In this document: positions 5,884 through 7,442 of the stretch, piece after piece | Numbering within the stretch: position 1 is the first letter of the stretch | Layout: each line of letters begins with the position of its first letter | Source: Oscillospiraceae bacterium | GTDB lineage: Bacteria; Bacillota; Clostridia; Oscillospirales; Ruminococcaceae | Direction: 5' to 3' | DNA: 7,442 bases | Assembly (NCBI GenBank): GCA_016302225.1 | Contig: JAEDOB010000103.1 | Coordinates: 1-7,442, forward strand | Translations under genes and position numbers: made by a program | Notes under the pieces: model-generated | What the model was told of the DNA's origin: nothing | What the model saw: the letters and a program-made list of their open reading frames with translations, nothing else | Databases searched by the model: none

Positions 5884-6234
5884 ATGGGATTTTTCGATAT
5901 TTTCAGAAAAAAGACCGCCGACAATTCCATGAACAAGAAGCTTGCCGCCCTGTCCTGCAAAAAGGTGAACTATGTTGCGGTGGATTTCACGGAGCTTTGT
6001 GAAAATATGGCGGCGTCCCCCGAATATCTGATGAAGCTGAAGCCCGTGAACTATTACGCCTTAAAGGACGAGTATATCGAAGCGGCGTTTTATTCCGACG
6101 GCGGGCATGACGAAAACTACGTAGTTTTCCGCTTTGTCCGTCTGGATAAGGCGGTTTCCGTGAGTGATACCTATCCCGTGCCGAAGGATATTCTCAGGAA
6201 GGCGTATGAGAAGCTGGGAGCGGTTAATTTTTAG
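5884..6234 (+). CDS. Uncharacterised 116-residue protein, second gene of the GH2 unit
   Basis: A real small gene starting 2 nt after the GH2 stop. Its SD GGGAGG (5869-5874) lies inside the last codons of GH2, 9 nt from the ATG, so the two are co-transcribed and probably translationally coupled. The N-terminus MGFFDIFRKK is a short amphipathic hydrophobic-basic segment seen in many small cytoplasmic or membrane-peripheral proteins. The rest is mixed alpha/beta, with VNYVAVDFTEL at about 28-38, an acidic helix, EAAFYSDGGHDENYVVFRFVRLD at about 65-87, and a C-terminal helix ILRKAYEKLGAVNF. There are no transmembrane segments, no cysteine cluster (a single Cys apart from Cys39) and no motif I can name. 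I do not recognise the family. The TAG stop overlaps the start of a heptanucleotide repeat. A role linked to GH2 is suggested only by the gene order. Confidence 0.8.
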   Translation: MGFFDIFRKKTADNSMNKKLAALSCKKVNYVAVDFTELCENMAASPEYLMKLKPVNYYALKDEYIEAAFYSDGGHDENYVVFRFVRLDKAVSVSDTYPVPKDILRKAYEKLGAVNF

Positions 6235-6261
6235 TGTTGAGTGTTGAGAGTTGAGTGTTGA
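6233..6261 (+). repeat. Heptanucleotide tandem repeat, four units (AGTGTTG type)
   Basis: Units AGTGTTG, AGTGTTG, AGAGTTG, AGTGTTG plus a final A follow each other without a gap. The first unit begins inside the TAG stop codon of the preceding gene (6232-6234). It shares the AGTGNNN pattern with the array at 3045-3072, in the opposite orientation. It is too short and too regular to be a CRISPR array, having no spacers. Confidence 0.75.
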
Positions 6262-6269
6262 ATTGTTTA

Positions 6270-6369
6270 CGAAATATTGTAGGGGCGGGGTTTCCCCGCC
6301 CGCAGGTCACTCAAATGCGGAAATTCACCGAAGGACGTAAACCCGTCGAAATACAATTATATTTTTCGA
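6270..6369. repeat. About 100-bp palindromic dispersed-type repeat element (MITE/REP-like)
   Basis: The ends are imperfect inverted repeats: CGAAATATTGTA (6270-6281), and on the other strand CGAAAAATATAATTGTA (6369-6353). Next to the left end a perfect 8-bp hairpin with a 3-nt loop is formed by GGGCGGGG (6283-6290) and CCCCGCCC (6294-6301). A second short stem is GACG (6334-6337) with CGTC (6344-6347). It contains no gene; the plus-strand open frame across it lacks an SD. The layout fits non-autonomous palindromic elements dispersed in clostridial genomes, and I have an impression of having met similar sequences there. Copy number cannot be judged from one window. Confidence 0.55.
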
Positions 6370-6377
6370 TTGCTAAA

Positions 6378-6419
6378 AAGGGTGTTTCCCCGCCGAAGGC
6401 GTGGAAACACCCTTATTTT
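6378..6419. terminator. Bidirectional terminator between convergent genes
   Basis: AAGGGTGTTTCC (6378-6389) pairs perfectly over 12 bp with GGAAACACCCTT (6403-6414), topped by CGCC (6391-6394) with GGCG (6398-6401) and a GAA loop. On the plus strand it is followed by ATTTTG. On the minus strand it is followed by TTTTTAGC. It therefore serves both the GH2 unit and the membrane-protein gene, whose TAA stop (6415-6413) overlaps the stem. Confidence 0.85.
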
Positions 6420-7442
6420 GATTTAGCTTTTTTCTTTTTCGGTTTGGTTTTCTGTTCGGAAAGGGTCGTGTTGAACCACACAATTGCGCATAATGCCAGC
6501 ACCGACGCTGCCTGCGCTCTGTAAGTGAAAAATTCGTGGAGATAGGAGTGATTGTTCAGCACCATATACCGAAAATAGGGCAGCAGCCCCAATAACAGGC
6601 AGATGATCGTGACAGGCTTGTTTGCCCGACGTCTGCGGAAGATGAAATATATCCCGCCGAAAACAAGTGCGGTCAGCAGCAGACCAACGATGATTTTTCC
6701 GCCGTCAACACGTTCTTCTCCGCCGAACATGGTTGACAGATTTGCCAGCGGTGCGAAAAACAGCTGCTTGACAAAGGGCAGCTCCTCAGCCGTCCCGATA
6801 AAGCGTTTTTCCGCCGATGTCAGGGCGGCTTCAAACTTATTTTCGCCCGTAACGGCAGTCGCCGCAGTCCATTTTACGAGAAATGTTCCCCCATAAGCCG
6901 CCGCCCAGCAGCCGCCGCATTTTACGGAAAGAAGCAGGTTTTCCCGAAGCTGTCCAAGACGGTTTTCCTGTTCACGGATAATGAAAACCAGCAGCAGGGG
7001 CAGAAGTACAGAAAGCGTTTCCGCCGTGAGAAAGTCGAAAAATGCCGTCATTGCCCCGAATATGACCGAAAGGACGGTCAGGGCGGTGTCCCCCTTTTTT
7101 TCAAGGCAGATAAAGCAAATGCAGCCTATTAGGGCAATGTTCATCATGGGCAGATATTCCAGCGAAAGCCTTACATTCCAAAACTGCACGCATATGAGCG
7201 ACAGGGCAAACGCCCCCGCCGCAAAATAATGTTTCCTCCACAAAAGCAGTCCGCAGACCGCAAGGGCAAGCAGCACTGCCGCCGAAAAGCCTATAAGCTT
7301 CACGCCCTTAACATCTGTGACCGTCATAAGCGGGCGGATAAAAATGACCGAGCCATGCCAATAGCGGGTGTAATCTGTGTTGGGCTTATAACCGTTGAGT
7401 GCGGCGTAATAGCCCCAGTTCACGCCGAATTCGTCGCCGTCA
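6413..7442 (-). CDS. Multi-pass membrane protein, GT-C glycosyltransferase-like, N-terminus outside the window
   Basis: The minus-strand frame is open from the right edge to the TAA at 6415-6413. A GTG at 7423 could start 336 residues, but the frame continues upstream without a stop (codons reading DGDEFG) and no SD precedes the GTG, so the gene is most likely truncated by the window edge. Numbered from the GTG, about eight hydrophobic segments are visible: 43-62, 66-82, 93-107, 113-132, 136-149, 244-262, 271-288 and 305-318. A loop between segments five and six (about 150-243) is the largest soluble part. YTRYWHGSVIFIRPL (18-32) and NHSYLHEFFTYRA (290-302) resemble conserved stretches I associate with uncharacterised membrane proteins of GT-C style, which use lipid-linked sugar donors. 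The C-terminus is a lysine tail (KTKPKKKKAKSK), placing it on the cytoplasmic side by the positive-inside rule. The membrane-protein call is firm; GT-C membership and any role in envelope glycan assembly are tentative. Confidence 0.8.
   Translation of the reverse strand, partial: DGDEFGVNWGYYAALNGYKPNTDYTRYWHGSVIFIRPLMTVTDVKGVKLIGFSAAVLLALAVCGLLLWRKHYFAAGAFALSLICVQFWNVRLSLEYLPMMNIALIGCICFICLEKKGDTALTVLSVIFGAMTAFFDFLTAETLSVLLPLLLVFIIREQENRLGQLRENLLLSVKCGGCWAAAYGGTFLVKWTAATAVTGENKFEAALTSAEKRFIGTAEELPFVKQLFFAPLANLSTMFGGEERVDGGKIIVGLLLTALVFGGIYFIFRRRRANKPVTIICLLLGLLPYFRYMVLNNHSYLHEFFTYRAQAASVLALCAIVWFNTTLSEQKTKPKKKKAKSK

Noticed and set aside
6255..6524. Plus-strand open frame of 89 codons
   Set aside because: It starts inside the heptamer array, runs through the palindromic repeat and terminator, and ends antisense to the membrane-protein gene. 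It has no SD.
6603..7229. Plus-strand open frames at 6603-6896 and 6981-7229
   Set aside because: Both are antisense to the hydrophobic membrane-protein gene; their Ser/Arg/Pro-rich products are typical shadows.

Overview
The window looks like chromosomal DNA from a Gram-positive anaerobe of the class Clostridia, most likely a plant-fibre-using gut bacterium of the Ruminococcus/Oscillospiraceae type. This is inferred from consensus sigma-A promoters, purine-rich Shine-Dalgarno (SD) sites, TTG/GTG starts, hairpin-plus-T terminators, a clostridial-style stand-alone BFD protein and an intracellular GH2 glycosidase. No rRNA or housekeeping marker is present to confirm the taxon.

Layout. Positions 1-300 are a divergent promoter region. 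A near-perfect sigma-A promoter on the minus strand drives a short complete transcript (about 175 nt) with a strong SD, a 20-residue hydrophilic, His-rich ORF and its own terminator. A second consensus promoter on the plus strand drives a two-gene McrBC-type unit (359-2674). This unit has a bare AAA+ McrB-like NTPase without the usual N-terminal DNA-reading domain, followed by a McrC-like protein. In the McrC-like protein the PD-(D/E)xK catalytic residues appear to be replaced (D to S, D to G, K to H by my hand alignment). The pair therefore looks like a McrBC machine that has lost DNA cleavage, or uses another effector.

Next comes a 64-residue BFD-like [2Fe-2S] protein (2745-2939), preceded by a perfect 14-bp palindrome and followed by a strong terminator. 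Then comes a two-gene unit (3107-6234): a 924-residue cytoplasmic glycoside hydrolase family 2 enzyme with an intact NE acid/base motif, and a 116-residue protein I do not recognise. Their spacing is 2 nt and the SD of the second gene lies in the end of the first. This unit is bracketed by two heptanucleotide tandem arrays in opposite orientation (3045-3072 and 6233-6261).

After it lie a roughly 100-bp palindromic, dispersed-repeat-like element and a bidirectional terminator. A convergent minus-strand gene then runs off the right edge. It encodes a multi-pass membrane protein with features of GT-C type glycosyltransferase-like proteins.

The most interesting parts are the apparently nuclease-dead, minimal McrBC pair and the tiny divergent transcript sharing its promoter region. 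The glycosidase, BFD and membrane genes look like ordinary chromosomal content.
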